Numbered from the stretch's first letter, positions 34,200-44,357 are shown. The stretch: DNA of 64,000 nt from an uncultured Verrucomicrobiota bacterium (GCA_937873455.1 CALMYG010000043.1:202930-266929); one strand, 5' to 3'. Notes: a model not told the origin generated them from the sequence alone. A program made the numbers and translations.

Positions 34200-35000
34200 A
34201 TGACTACCGCATACAGCCGAAAATGGCAGCTAACCGTTCTGGCGGCGCTACTCTCAGCCCCCGCAATACTTACCGCCGCGCCCGAACCCAACATAGCGCT
34301 CCAGGTGATCGTTCAGGATTTTACCTGGCGGGAAGACGTTGGGCAACCGTTGCGCTTGAAAGAGTCAGGTTGGTTGTACGGGATCGGGGTGAATGGCCGC
34401 CTCCGCCAGCCTGAACGCTGGCAACTCCATTACCGTGCTCAATTCTATGGCGGGGAAGTTGATTACGACGGTTTTCTACAATACCTGGATGGCCGGGTGG
34501 AACCTTACCAAGCCGAGACCCGCTATCTGGGCGCGGTCGGCGACCTTGATGCATCGTTTCTTCTCAACGAGGGCGATGCGATTCCCGTACGGCCGTTCAT
34601 CGGCATAGGGACGCGCTACTGGTTGCGGGAACTCGATAAACGCGAAGGGTTCGGATACGACGAGTACTGGCTGACCATTTACGGGCGGCTCGGGTTAAAC
34701 ATCGAAGTCCCTGAATCGTCGGCGCGTACCTGGTTTTTGAGCATGGCGCTTGTCGTTCCGGTTTACAACTACGAGTGGGCGGTAGATGTCCCCCTCCTCC
34801 CGGACGATAACATCGAATTAAAACCCAAACGCAAGCTGGGACAGCATCTGGAAGCCGGCGTGCGCGGGCAACGGTTTCAAGCCGCCCTCTTCTATGAAGC
34901 CCTCAATTTCGGACAGTCGGACCTCGATCGGTCCGGCATGTTTTTCCAACCCGCATCGGAAAAACGCCTGGCCGGCTTGAGGGTCGGCATGGCTTTTTAA
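34200..35000 (+). CDS. Predicted outer-membrane beta-barrel protein of unknown function
   Basis: 266 residues from the ATG at 34200, which gives a clean signal peptide (to about residue 27, LLSAPAILTAA) and an AAGG site upstream; an in-frame ATG at 34107 adds 31 unrelated residues. The mature part alternates polar and hydrophobic residues with paired aromatics and ends in a Phe, the mark of outer-membrane barrels. No family is recognised. It precedes the ArsR/RND operon by about 95 bases but is likely transcribed alone. Confidence 0.65.
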   Translation: MTTAYSRKWQLTVLAALLSAPAILTAAPEPNIALQVIVQDFTWREDVGQPLRLKESGWLYGIGVNGRLRQPERWQLHYRAQFYGGEVDYDGFLQYLDGRVEPYQAETRYLGAVGDLDASFLLNEGDAIPVRPFIGIGTRYWLRELDKREGFGYDEYWLTIYGRLGLNIEVPESSARTWFLSMALVVPVYNYEWAVDVPLLPDDNIELKPKRKLGQHLEAGVRGQRFQAALFYEALNFGQSDLDRSGMFFQPASEKRLAGLRVGMAF

Positions 35001-35020
35001 ACGCCACCGCAACGCACGCG

Positions 35021-35030
35021 CCCCCCCCCC
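35021..35030. other. Run of ten C between the barrel gene and arsR
   Basis: Ten consecutive C at 35021-35030, 21 bases after the barrel stop and 26 bases upstream of the arsR palindrome. Such a run could change promoter spacing or 3'-end structure by slippage. It may be miscounted in the assembly. Confidence 0.6.
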
Positions 35031-35056
35031 GGAAACCACAAACGTTTTTTATTATT

Positions 35057-35088
35057 ACGTATTGACATATTATGACATCATGATACGT
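35057..35088. promoter_or_regulatory. Candidate promoter/operator of the ArsR efflux operon
   Basis: ACGTAT at 35057-35062 and ATACGT at 35083-35088 are inverted. TTGACA at 35062-35067 is a -35; a weak -10 (around 35084-35089) would put the transcript start at or near the arsR ATG (35096), with no ribosome-binding site seen, so the mRNA may be leaderless. The regulator is probably the ArsR encoded by the first gene. Inference from sequence only. Confidence 0.45.
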
Positions 35089-35095
35089 TGACTGT

Positions 35096-35425
35096 ATGAC
35101 TACCACCCATTCACCGACATCGAGCCGCGGCCGGTTGCCCATTGCCCTGCTGGAACGCATGGCCATGATGCTCCGGGTTCTGGCGCATCCGCACCGCTTG
35201 AAAATCATCGAAATGCTCGAATCCGATGCCGAAGCAACGGTATCGCGTATTCACGCCGGACTGGGTCTTCCCCAGGCCGCGACCTCGCAACACTTGAACC
35301 ACATGAAAAAGGTGGGCTTACTGGCCTCAGAGCGACGCGGCAAGGAGGTCTGGTATCGAATCGCCGATGCCCGCGCCTTGACCATCCTGGGATGCATTCG
35401 AAAAAAACACGGAGTCGGATCATGA
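35096..35425 (+). CDS. ArsR-family winged-helix repressor
   Basis: 109 residues: LRVLAHPHRLKIIEMLE, VSRIHAGLGLPQAATSQHLNHMKKVGLLASERRGKEVWYRI and a short C-terminal helix. There is no CxC in the DNA-binding region and only one Cys (GCIRK near the end), so it is not a standard arsenic/zinc sensor nor a two-Cys BigR/SqrR type. The inducer is unknown. Its stop overlaps the TolC start (ATGA), so it is translationally coupled to the efflux genes it probably controls. Confidence 0.85.
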   Translation: MTTTHSPTSSRGRLPIALLERMAMMLRVLAHPHRLKIIEMLESDAEATVSRIHAGLGLPQAATSQHLNHMKKVGLLASERRGKEVWYRIADARALTILGCIRKKHGVGS

Positions 35426-36741
35426 ACCGTTTGATCAACCGGATCGCACTTGTAGCCATCGTAGCGGCGCCTGTATGGGGCGATACAACGCCAGGGCTCA
35501 CCCTCGAGACCTGCTTGCAGGCAGCTCGAGCGACTCATCCCGCCGCGGAAGCAGCCGAGCATCGAATTCGCGCCGCCGCGGCCGCCATTGATGAAGTCCG
35601 TGCGGGATTCCTCCCGACGGTGTCCCTGTCCGGCATGTACACCCGGACGGATAACCCGCCCCAGGCCTTTTTCATGCAACTGAATCAGCGACGCGCTTCG
35701 TTCGATCAGGATTTCAATCAACCGGACGACACCGAGAACCTCCGGCTTTCCGCTTTGGCGCGTATCACCCTGCTGGATGGAGGCCAGCGAACCGTATCCA
35801 TGAGGATGGCCGGTTTACAGGCCTTATCCGCGTCGGAGCGCGCCGAGGCGGTTTACCAGGAATTAACCTTTCATGTTACCCGGGCCTTTTATCTTCTCCA
35901 ACAGGCTCGCGAAAACCTTCGCGTGCAGGAGGCGCATGTCGAACGCATCCGGGAAAACCTGCGCGTAGCCCGGGCACGTCACGATGCGGGCGCCGCCCTG
36001 AAAACCGACGTTTTGCATCTGGAGGTTCAGGAAGCGGAAGCCGCCGAGCAATTGATTCGGGCGGGCAATCAGGCTCGCCTCGCGATTTCGGCACTCAATA
36101 CCGCCATCGGGAGTACCCTGGTTGATAACGCCACTCCTCTGGCCCTGGATCCCCAATCCCCGCTTCCCGACTTGCCCGGCCTGAATTCCTCCGACCTGGA
36201 AAGGCGTCCGGAGTGGGCGGCCTGGAACCACGAAACGGAAGCCGGGGCCTTGGACGTTGAACGGATTCGCCGCGATCGCTGGCCCCGCCTCTCCGCATTC
36301 GGGTCGGTCGATTGGGATAGCGAGGTATCCAGTGACTTCGAACAAAGTTACCTGGCCGGCGCGGTGGTCGAGTGGGATGCATTCACCGGGTACCGTCGCC
36401 GTTCCGAACAGGCCCGGGCCGAAGCCCGCCGCCTGGAACTGGAGGCCGGGCGCCGGCAATTGGAACAACAACTTGCCCTGGAATTGGAGCAGGCCTACTT
36501 CAACGCGCACGAAGCGCGCGAACGCCTGGAAGTCGCCCGCCGCGCAACGGTCAGCGCCGGCGAAGCATACCGGATCACCCGATCCCGCTACGAAGAAGGC
36601 GCGGCGGATATAACCGAATTACTGACCGCCCAAGTCGGTCTCACCGCCGCGGAAACCCGCGGATTAAATGCGCGCTACGATTATTTGACCGCGCTGGCCA
36701 ACTACCAACGAGCCCGCGGCGGCGCTACCACTCCCGAATAA
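35422..36741 (+). CDS. TolC-family outer-membrane efflux protein
   Basis: 439 residues from the ATG at 35422, overlapping the arsR stop. A signal peptide (to about residue 20) precedes two copies of the TolC alpha-barrel repeat, each with long coiled-coil helices rich in Ala/Glu/Arg and the GGQRTVSMRMA and ARTWF-type strand segments. It forms the outer-membrane exit duct for the RND pump encoded downstream. Confidence 0.9.
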   Translation: MNRLINRIALVAIVAAPVWGDTTPGLTLETCLQAARATHPAAEAAEHRIRAAAAAIDEVRAGFLPTVSLSGMYTRTDNPPQAFFMQLNQRRASFDQDFNQPDDTENLRLSALARITLLDGGQRTVSMRMAGLQALSASERAEAVYQELTFHVTRAFYLLQQARENLRVQEAHVERIRENLRVARARHDAGAALKTDVLHLEVQEAEAAEQLIRAGNQARLAISALNTAIGSTLVDNATPLALDPQSPLPDLPGLNSSDLERRPEWAAWNHETEAGALDVERIRRDRWPRLSAFGSVDWDSEVSSDFEQSYLAGAVVEWDAFTGYRRRSEQARAEARRLELEAGRRQLEQQLALELEQAYFNAHEARERLEVARRATVSAGEAYRITRSRYEEGAADITELLTAQVGLTAAETRGLNARYDYLTALANYQRARGGATTPE

Positions 36742-36768
36742 CCACGCTGTAACCCCAAGGATACCATC

Positions 36769-37824
36769 ATGACTATGGCAACACGTATAACCGCTCTCCT
36801 GCGCCTCTGGAAAATCCTGCTCGGTGTTCTCGGCATCGCCGTGCTGATCGTATGGTCCTCCGGCGCTTTGCGTGAAAAAACGCCTCCCGGCGTGGTTCCC
36901 CATCTGGCGGGCTTCCCGCTTCCGGATGGCACGACCACCGCGACGATCCGCCGCGAAACCATTCCCAGCCGGATCAGCGTGGCCGGAACCGTCACCTCGG
37001 AAGAAAAGATCCAGGTCAGCACCCGGGTCGGCGGCGTGGTTGATTCCGTTGTGATTTCCGCCGGGGATTCCGTAGCCCGAGACCAAGCCCTCCTGACCAT
37101 TGATGACCGCGAGATTCGCGAGCAACTAACCGCCGCCGAGGCGCAACTGAACCGGGCGGAAACCGAATTTAACCGAACCCGCCAATTGTTTGCGGCCCAG
37201 GCCGCTACCCAGCAGCAATTGACCGATGCGGAATCGTCGTTTCATACCGCCCAGGCCCGGGTCGATCAATTGCGCGTGGCCCGGTCCCACTACCGCATTC
37301 AGGCGCCGATTGACGGCGTGGTGACCGACCGACGGATTGAGCCGGGGGATCTTGCGCAGCCCGGACAATTGTTGCTGGCCGTTTACAACCCGTCGGCCAT
37401 GCGCCTCGAAGTCCCCGTTCCGGTACGGTTGATCGAACGTCTTTCCATTGGAACGGAATTGCCGGTGACCTTGGACCGTCTGGAGATGCCGCTGGCCGGG
37501 GTGGTCACGGAAATCGTTCGTGAAGTTGACACCGCCAGCCGCACACAGTTGGTACGGGTGCGCCTGATTGATCCGCCCACCGACCTGCCGCCGGGAACCT
37601 TCGGTCGGTTGATCATCGATGCGGAAGCCCATGAAGGATTTCTGGCTCCGGAAAGCGCCGTATTCCGCGTAGGACAATTGGAGATGGTTCAGGTGGTCAC
37701 ACCGGATCAACGGGTTATCCGGCGCCTGGTGAGAACCGGCCCGCGGGAGAACGGCCAGGTGGAGTTGTTGTCGGGCGTCGATGACGGCGACCGGATCGTG
37801 GTGAAACCGCTGCTGGATATCTGA
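36769..37824 (+). CDS. HlyD/RND periplasmic adaptor protein
   Basis: 351 residues. One N-terminal membrane segment (about 12-32), then a barrel-sandwich (lipoyl) hybrid split by a coiled-coil hairpin (residues about 115-165, LTAAEAQLNRAETEFNRTRQLFAAQAATQQQL), a beta-barrel and a membrane-proximal domain. Links the RND pump to TolC. The stop overlaps the pump start by one base. Confidence 0.9.
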   Translation: MTMATRITALLRLWKILLGVLGIAVLIVWSSGALREKTPPGVVPHLAGFPLPDGTTTATIRRETIPSRISVAGTVTSEEKIQVSTRVGGVVDSVVISAGDSVARDQALLTIDDREIREQLTAAEAQLNRAETEFNRTRQLFAAQAATQQQLTDAESSFHTAQARVDQLRVARSHYRIQAPIDGVVTDRRIEPGDLAQPGQLLLAVYNPSAMRLEVPVPVRLIERLSIGTELPVTLDRLEMPLAGVVTEIVREVDTASRTQLVRVRLIDPPTDLPPGTFGRLIIDAEAHEGFLAPESAVFRVGQLEMVQVVTPDQRVIRRLVRTGPRENGQVELLSGVDDGDRIVVKPLLDI

Positions 37825-40800
37825 TGATGGAAACGAAACCCTCCTTGTTATCCGGCGTGGTCAAGAGTTTCCTCGAAGGAAACTTGGCCATCCTTTTAAT
37901 AATCGTCAGCCTGGTGGCGGGAACGGCCGCCCTGATGCTGACACCACGCGAAGAGGAACCGCAAATCGTGGTTCCCGTCGCGGATGTATTCGTCTCCTAT
38001 CCCGGCGGCAGCGTAGAGGAAGTGGAGCGCCTGGTCGCTTCACGCCTGGAAAAACTGCTCTATCAGATTGACGGTGTGGAATATGTCTATTCCATGTCGC
38101 GGCCGGAAATGGCCGTGGTGACCGTACGGTTTTTCGTCGGCCAGGATCGGGAAGACAGCCTGATCAAACTGTACAACAAGTTGTTTTCGAACATCGACCG
38201 GGTCACCCCGGGAATCGCCGGCTGGGTGGTTAAACCCGTGGAGATCGACGATGTGCCCGTCATTACCGCCGCCCTGTACAGCTCACGTTACACATCCCAC
38301 GAATTGTACCGGGTGGCCGAAGAAGTCATACACGACCTCCAGCGCATTCCCGACACGGCCCGCATCACCCTGCACGGCGGGGAGCGGCGCGCGGTTCAGG
38401 TCTACCTGGATGGCGACCGCTTGGCCGCCTACGGCTTATCCGCACTGGAAGTGCGGCAAGCGCTTCTGCTCGGCAACGCCCAACGCCAAAGCGGCGCCTT
38501 CGAGCGCGGCAATGAAACCATCACGGTGGAAGCCGGCCCCTTTTTCACCGATGCGAAGGAAATCCGCCACATACTGGTCGGCGTACACGCCGATCGCCCT
38601 GTATTCCTGACCGACGTCGCCGAGGTCATCGATGGTCCGGAAGAACTCTCCGCGTATACCCGCATCGGCTTCGGCCCGGGACTGGACAGTTCGGAGGCTA
38701 ACCGCGATGGCTATCCGGTGGTAACCCTCGCCGTCGCCAAGAAAACCGGACGCAATGCGGTTTCCGTAGCCCGCGCGGTTGAACAACGCCTGGAAGCCTT
38801 GAAGGGCCAGGTGATTCCGGATGACATATCCGTGCGGATCACCCGGAACTACGGTGAAACCGCCAACGAAAAAGTCAACAACCTGGTGCTCAGCCTGGGT
38901 CTGGCGGTGCTGACGGTCATTGGCTTGCTCGCGCTGACCATGAGTTGGCGCGAAGGGGTGATTGTCGCCATCGCGGTTCCCATCACCTATGCGCTGACCC
39001 TGCTGTTTAATTACGGCATGGGGTATACCATCAACCGCGTCACCTTGTTCGCGCTGATCCTGACCCTGGGCTTATTGGTGGACGACCCGATCGTCGCCGT
39101 TGAAAACATCTACCGGCATTTGCGGATGAAGTTGCGCCCACGCAACGAGACCATCATGATCGCCATGAACGAGGTCATGCCGCCGATTGTATTATCCACG
39201 CTGGCGGTGATGGTGTCGTTTTTCCCGATGTTCTTCATTACCGGCATGATGGGCCCCTACATGGCGCCCATGGCCCTGAATGTTCCGGTCGCGGTGGTAT
39301 TTTCCACCGTGGTCGCTTTGACCATTACCCCCACCCTATCGCGTTGGTTGCTCAAGGTGGATGTCGGCGGAAATTCGGACCCGGCGCCGGACATCCGCCA
39401 AACCGCGATTTACCGGCGTTACCAGCGGCTGATCGGTCCCTTCATCGCCTCGCGCACCAAATCACGCGGATTACTCGCCGTGGTCGGGTTGCTGTTCGCC
39501 GGATCAGTCGCCCTGGCCCTGACCGGCTTGGTGCCGCTAAAAATGCTGCCCTTCGACAACAAAAATGAATTTCTCGTGGTGATCGACCTTCCCGAGTCGA
39601 CCACCTTGGAACATACCGATTCCGTGGCGCGGCACGTGGAAGCCTACCTGCGCACCGTACCCGAGGTGGTGGATTTCACCACCACGGTAGGCGTACCCTC
39701 CCCGATGGATTTCAACGGCATGGTCCGGCAATATTACTTGCGCGAGGGCCCGCATGTCGCCGATATCCGGATCAACCTGCTGCATCACACCCGCCGGACG
39801 ATGGACAGCCATGCCCTCACCCTGCGTATCCGTAGCGACATCGCCGCGATTGCCGCCGAAACCGGGGCAAGCATCAAGCTCGTGGAAACCCCGCCCGGTC
39901 CTCCGGTCATGGCCACCGTGGTTGCCGAAGTGTACGGCGCGCCGCATCACACCTATGAGGATCTGATCGCCGCCGCCCGGGTCATCCGTGACCGGATGGG
40001 CATCGAGGAGGGCATGGTTGACATCGACGACTCCGTCGAGGCGGATCGACGAAAATATTTCTTCCGGGTGGACCGGGAAAAAGCCGGTTTAAATGGCATT
40101 TCCACGGAAGACATTGTGCAAACGCTGAACCTGGCTCTGGACGGCGCTTCCGCCGGAACCATTCATTCCCCCGACGATCAAAATGAAATTCCCCTCATCA
40201 TGCGCTGGCCGCGGCACGCGCGTTCCGATACCGCACGCCTGGCCAGCCTGCCGGTAAAAGGTCGTTCAGGCGCCATGGTGCAACTCGGCGAACTGGGCGT
40301 GTTTGAATCCACGCAGGTCGAGCCGGCCATTTTGCATAAAAACCTGGAGCGGGTGGTCTACGTTCAGGCGGAAATGGCCGGTCGCGGACCCGCCTACGCC
40401 GTTCTGGCCTTGCAGCGGCATTTTAATGAAAACCCGCTGCCCCCGGATATCCGGGTAAGTTGGACCGGGGAAGGCGAATGGAAGATCACCGTGGACGTGT
40501 TTCGCGATTTGGGAATCGCCTTTGCCGCGGCCCTGCTCGGCATTTACGTATTGCTGGTCTACCAAACCGGTTCATACGCCATACCGGGGGTCATTATGCT
40601 ATCCATTCCCCTTACCATGATCGGCATCATGCCCGGCTTCTGGTTGCTGAACCTCCTGGTAAATCGGCCGGTCGGCGGGTTTGAGAACCCGGTGTTTTTT
40701 ACCGCCACCGCGATGATCGGCATGATCGCCCTCGCCGGGATTGTCGTGCGAAATGCCCTGGTGCTGATCGAATTCATCCGAACCGCAGTGGCCCGCGGCG

Positions 40801-41018
40801 AGCGACTGGACGATGCTATTATCGAATCCGGCGCGGTGCGCATGCGGCCGATCCTGCTCACCGCCGGCACGACATTGCTTGGCGCGTGGCCGATCACGCT
40901 GGATCCCATCTTCAGCGGCTTGGCCTGGGCGCTGATCTTCGGTTTATTTGTGTCGACGGGTTTCACCTTGCTGGTTGTCCCGGTGGTGTACCGCATGCTT
41001 TACGGAGAAAAGCCATGA
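37824..41018 (+). CDS. RND-family efflux permease
   Basis: 1064 residues, the normal size of AcrB-type pumps: about twelve membrane helices in two halves, with two large periplasmic domains (about 40-330 and 560-880). The proton-relay Asp pair lies in LGLLVDDPIVAVENIYRH near 417. The substrate is not deducible; the extra small proteins downstream differ from usual drug pumps. Drives export through the adaptor and TolC. Confidence 0.92.
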   Translation: MMETKPSLLSGVVKSFLEGNLAILLIIVSLVAGTAALMLTPREEEPQIVVPVADVFVSYPGGSVEEVERLVASRLEKLLYQIDGVEYVYSMSRPEMAVVTVRFFVGQDREDSLIKLYNKLFSNIDRVTPGIAGWVVKPVEIDDVPVITAALYSSRYTSHELYRVAEEVIHDLQRIPDTARITLHGGERRAVQVYLDGDRLAAYGLSALEVRQALLLGNAQRQSGAFERGNETITVEAGPFFTDAKEIRHILVGVHADRPVFLTDVAEVIDGPEELSAYTRIGFGPGLDSSEANRDGYPVVTLAVAKKTGRNAVSVARAVEQRLEALKGQVIPDDISVRITRNYGETANEKVNNLVLSLGLAVLTVIGLLALTMSWREGVIVAIAVPITYALTLLFNYGMGYTINRVTLFALILTLGLLVDDPIVAVENIYRHLRMKLRPRNETIMIAMNEVMPPIVLSTLAVMVSFFPMFFITGMMGPYMAPMALNVPVAVVFSTVVALTITPTLSRWLLKVDVGGNSDPAPDIRQTAIYRRYQRLIGPFIASRTKSRGLLAVVGLLFAGSVALALTGLVPLKMLPFDNKNEFLVVIDLPESTTLEHTDSVARHVEAYLRTVPEVVDFTTTVGVPSPMDFNGMVRQYYLREGPHVADIRINLLHHTRRTMDSHALTLRIRSDIAAIAAETGASIKLVETPPGPPVMATVVAEVYGAPHHTYEDLIAAARVIRDRMGIEEGMVDIDDSVEADRRKYFFRVDREKAGLNGISTEDIVQTLNLALDGASAGTIHSPDDQNEIPLIMRWPRHARSDTARLASLPVKGRSGAMVQLGELGVFESTQVEPAILHKNLERVVYVQAEMAGRGPAYAVLALQRHFNENPLPPDIRVSWTGEGEWKITVDVFRDLGIAFAAALLGIYVLLVYQTGSYAIPGVIMLSIPLTMIGIMPGFWLLNLLVNRPVGGFENPVFFTATAMIGMIALAGIVVRNALVLIEFIRTAVARGERLDDAIIESGAVRMRPILLTAGTTLLGAWPITLDPIFSGLAWALIFGLFVSTGFTLLVVPVVYRMLYGEKP

Positions 41019-41101
41019 AAATGATCATGATCATCTGTCCTGAGGCGCGCCGGGAGGAAATTCGCGCCCTGGTCGGGTATACCACGCTACGAAAGGAGTA
41101 A
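41015..41101 (+). CDS. 28-residue protein; possible truncated transporter-associated protein
   Basis: Its ATG overlaps the pump stop (ATGA). The start MKMIMIICPEARREEIRAL resembles the first strand and helix of the roughly 95-residue PG0541-type proteins often encoded after RND pumps, but it stops after 28 residues at a TAA that follows an AAGGAG, the ribosome-binding site of the next gene. It may be a remnant or a short functional peptide. Confidence 0.4.
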   Translation: MKMIMIICPEARREEIRALVGYTTLRKE

Positions 41102-41103
41102 TC

Positions 41104-41274
41104 ATGTCCACCACCCTACGTATTCTCATCGGGGCCTTTGCCGGTGCGCTGGTCGGTTACCTGATGTATCGTTACATCGGATGCCGAACCGGCGCCTGTC
41201 CATTAACCGCCAATCCTTACACCTCCATCCTGATCTATGCCCTATTCGGGGCGCTGATTTTGGGAGGCAAATAA
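41104..41274 (+). CDS. DUF6132-like small membrane protein
   Basis: 56 residues with two membrane spans flanking the motif IGCRTGACPLTANPYTS, which is the family mark of these Cys-containing small proteins. An AAGGAG site precedes the ATG by 5 bases. It follows the RND pump on the same strand, so probably belongs to the operon. The role is unknown. Confidence 0.7.
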   Translation: MSTTLRILIGAFAGALVGYLMYRYIGCRTGACPLTANPYTSILIYALFGALILGGK

Positions 41275-41311
41275 GTCCGTTCGCCACATAAATCAATAAA
41301 AGGAAAGTAAC

Positions 41312-41521
41312 ATGAACACAGAAAACGCCATTCGCATTCTCGCCGGCACGTTGGTGCTGGCCAGCATCACCTTGGCCTACACCACCGGAAAAGCGGCATG
41401 GTTGTTGCTTGCCGCGTTTGTCGGCGTCAACCTGATTCAATCCGCGCTCACCGGTTTTTGCCCGGCGGAGATGATCTTTAAGCGGTGCGGGTTAAAATCA
41501 GCCGCTTCGGTCACAAAATAA
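41312..41521 (+). CDS. DUF2892 (YgaP-like) small membrane protein
   Basis: 69 residues: two membrane spans (about 6-25 and 28-47), with GFCPAEMIFKRCG at the end, typical of DUF2892 proteins that are often fused to or near rhodaneses. An AAGGAAAG site lies upstream. With DUF6132 and the pump it closes a seven-gene block. Suggests sulfur or persulfide export, but this is inference. Confidence 0.75.
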   Translation: MNTENAIRILAGTLVLASITLAYTTGKAAWLLLAAFVGVNLIQSALTGFCPAEMIFKRCGLKSAASVTK

Positions 41522-41720
41522 TACATTATCGTATCACATTGCTTGTCATCATACACTTATGACTGCTTTTGATCGGATGTGAACAATTTGCGAACAGGAA
41601 GATAATTCACCATTTCCAATTGGCTTGCAAGGCTTTAGGACACATCGACCCCGTCAACGATCGCATTGGCACGGTAGTTGCTTTCATAATAAGCAACCAA
41701 CAAAAAGAAAGATACCGACC

Positions 41721-42383
41721 ATGATCATGACGAAAGAAAAAGCCCGTGAACTTAAGGCGATGACCACCGGACGCCTGGCCGGAACCGATCAACTTCCCGG
41801 CGAAGGCACCTACGCGCTCACCGTCACCCAGGATGCCGATGAAATTCGCAAAGCGGCCGACCGCCGTGGTGCGGAATATTTTCTGATGGGCATGATTATT
41901 CCTGCCCACAAGGCCTCCGCGGTGTGTCAACTTCTGCAGGACGACCAAGGCATGATGCCCTCCCCGGTGATCATGCTGAAGCCGACCGGCAGCAATGGCG
42001 TGATGCCGTCACCGTCTCGCTTGATGCCGGAGGCGACGATCCCCGCCATGCGATTAAGCCAGGAACGTAGCGCCCTGCTGCCCCACGAACAACCGACCAT
42101 TCGGATCAAGGATCTGGAAATTGTCCCCGGACGTCACGAAGTGAAAGTCAAAGGGAAGCCGGTAAGCTTGACCTACAGTGAATTTCGCATCCTCCAGACG
42201 CTGGCCGGCAAACCCGGCTGGGTGTTTGACCGGGAGAAAATCATCCATGCCGTGCATGGCGATAACTACAGTTGCACCGAACGCGCGGTAGACGTTCAGG
42301 TGACCGGGCTACGCAAGAAGCTTGGCGTGGCCGGCGATCACATTGAAACGGTCCGAGGCGTCGGTTATCGCTTTGCGGAATAA
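41721..42383 (+). CDS. OmpR-type winged-helix regulator with a non-receiver N-terminus
   Basis: 220 residues from the ATG at 41721; a second ATG at 41727 is equally possible. The last about 95 residues form an OmpR/PhoB winged helix (VSLTYSEFRILQTLAGKPGWVFDREKIIHAVHG, AVDVQVTGLRKKLG, IETVRGVGYRF). The N-terminal about 110 residues have no phospho-acceptor Asp pattern, so it is not a normal response regulator. Control may be by another signal. A terminator follows at 42416-42457. Confidence 0.75.
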   Translation: MIMTKEKARELKAMTTGRLAGTDQLPGEGTYALTVTQDADEIRKAADRRGAEYFLMGMIIPAHKASAVCQLLQDDQGMMPSPVIMLKPTGSNGVMPSPSRLMPEATIPAMRLSQERSALLPHEQPTIRIKDLEIVPGRHEVKVKGKPVSLTYSEFRILQTLAGKPGWVFDREKIIHAVHGDNYSCTERAVDVQVTGLRKKLGVAGDHIETVRGVGYRFAE

Positions 42384-42415
42384 AGCAACCCCTGTGTACC
42401 CGCCGGATTTCCGGC

Positions 42416-42457
42416 AAAAAGGCACGCGGCCTTGCGCAAGGCAGCGTGCCTTTTTTT
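42416..42457. terminator. Rho-independent terminator, usable in both directions
   Basis: AAAAAGGCACGC (42416-42427) pairs with GCGTGCCTTTTT (42444-42455), enclosing a second perfect palindrome, GCCTTGCGCAAGGC. A run of seven T follows on the plus strand and a run of A precedes the stem, so it can end both the regulator gene and the convergent ftsB-eno operon. Confidence 0.85.
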
Positions 42458-42480
42458 CACGCATCAATGACCGGCACGAT

Positions 42481-42816
42481 TTACGGGCGAATACGCCCGG
42501 CCGCGCCCGTCCGGGTATTGGAGGGCGCTGTTTCATCGACGAATTTGAAAACCGTTTCGCCCGGTTTGGCCAAACCGAGTTCCTCGCGGGCAATTTTTTC
42601 CACAAACCGGGGATCGTTGAGTAACCGTTGCTGCTTCAAACGCAAATGGCGCAATACTTCCTCGTCGCGCCGGATCTCCTCCTCGAGTTCCAATTGGCGG
42701 GCGCTGAGATCATGAGCCTGCTGGAAACGGGGCCAGAACAAACTTCCCGCCCAGATCAAGAAGACGGCGATGATCAGTGCCGCCGAAACACGATAAATCA
42801 GGACCCAGACGGACAT
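42481..42816 (-). CDS. ftsB: FtsB/DivIC-like septum protein
   Basis: 111 residues from the ATG at 42816; a TTG 15 bases upstream is the only alternative. One N-terminal membrane span (about 8-27), then a coiled coil (about 35-70, LELEEEIRRDEEVLRHLR) and the conserved DPRFVEKIAREELGLAKPGETVFKF tail. FtsB links FtsL and FtsQ at the division septum. Placement just after enolase is the usual eno-ftsB order. Confidence 0.85.
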   Translation of the reverse strand: MSVWVLIYRVSAALIIAVFLIWAGSLFWPRFQQAHDLSARQLELEEEIRRDEEVLRHLRLKQQRLLNDPRFVEKIAREELGLAKPGETVFKFVDETAPSNTRTGAAGRIRP

Positions 42817-42873
42817 GGCGGTTAGCAGCAACCGGTCGGGGGCGAATAGCTTCCGCCCCCGACCCGCTTACCT

Positions 42874-44175
<1,302 letters not shown>

Positions 44176-44234
44176 TCAATACTAGGCGACTCCGCCATCC
44201 GTGGCAAGTGGCATTCCGGCATTCCGTAAGCTGC

Positions 44235-44357
44235 GGGCGCATCTCCGAGTTTGTGCAAAGGTTCCTTGTAGGCCGGGGCTCTGTCCCCGGCGCCTCTCCG
44301 CCGACCGCAGAGGGTCGGCCTACACCAAGGCACTTGTCAAAACTCGGAGATGCGCCC
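44235..44357. repeat. Long imperfect inverted repeat, MITE/REP-like
   Basis: GGGCGCATCTCCGAGTTT at 44235-44252 is repeated exactly in inverse at 44340-44357. Inside, CCTTGTAGGCC pairs with a GGCCTACACCAAGG stretch, and a GC-rich centre (GGGGCTCTGTCCCC) can form a small hairpin. The 123-base unit lies between eno and the next gene, and no coding frame is apparent in it. It may be a nonautonomous element or dispersed repeat; I see one copy only. Confidence 0.65.
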
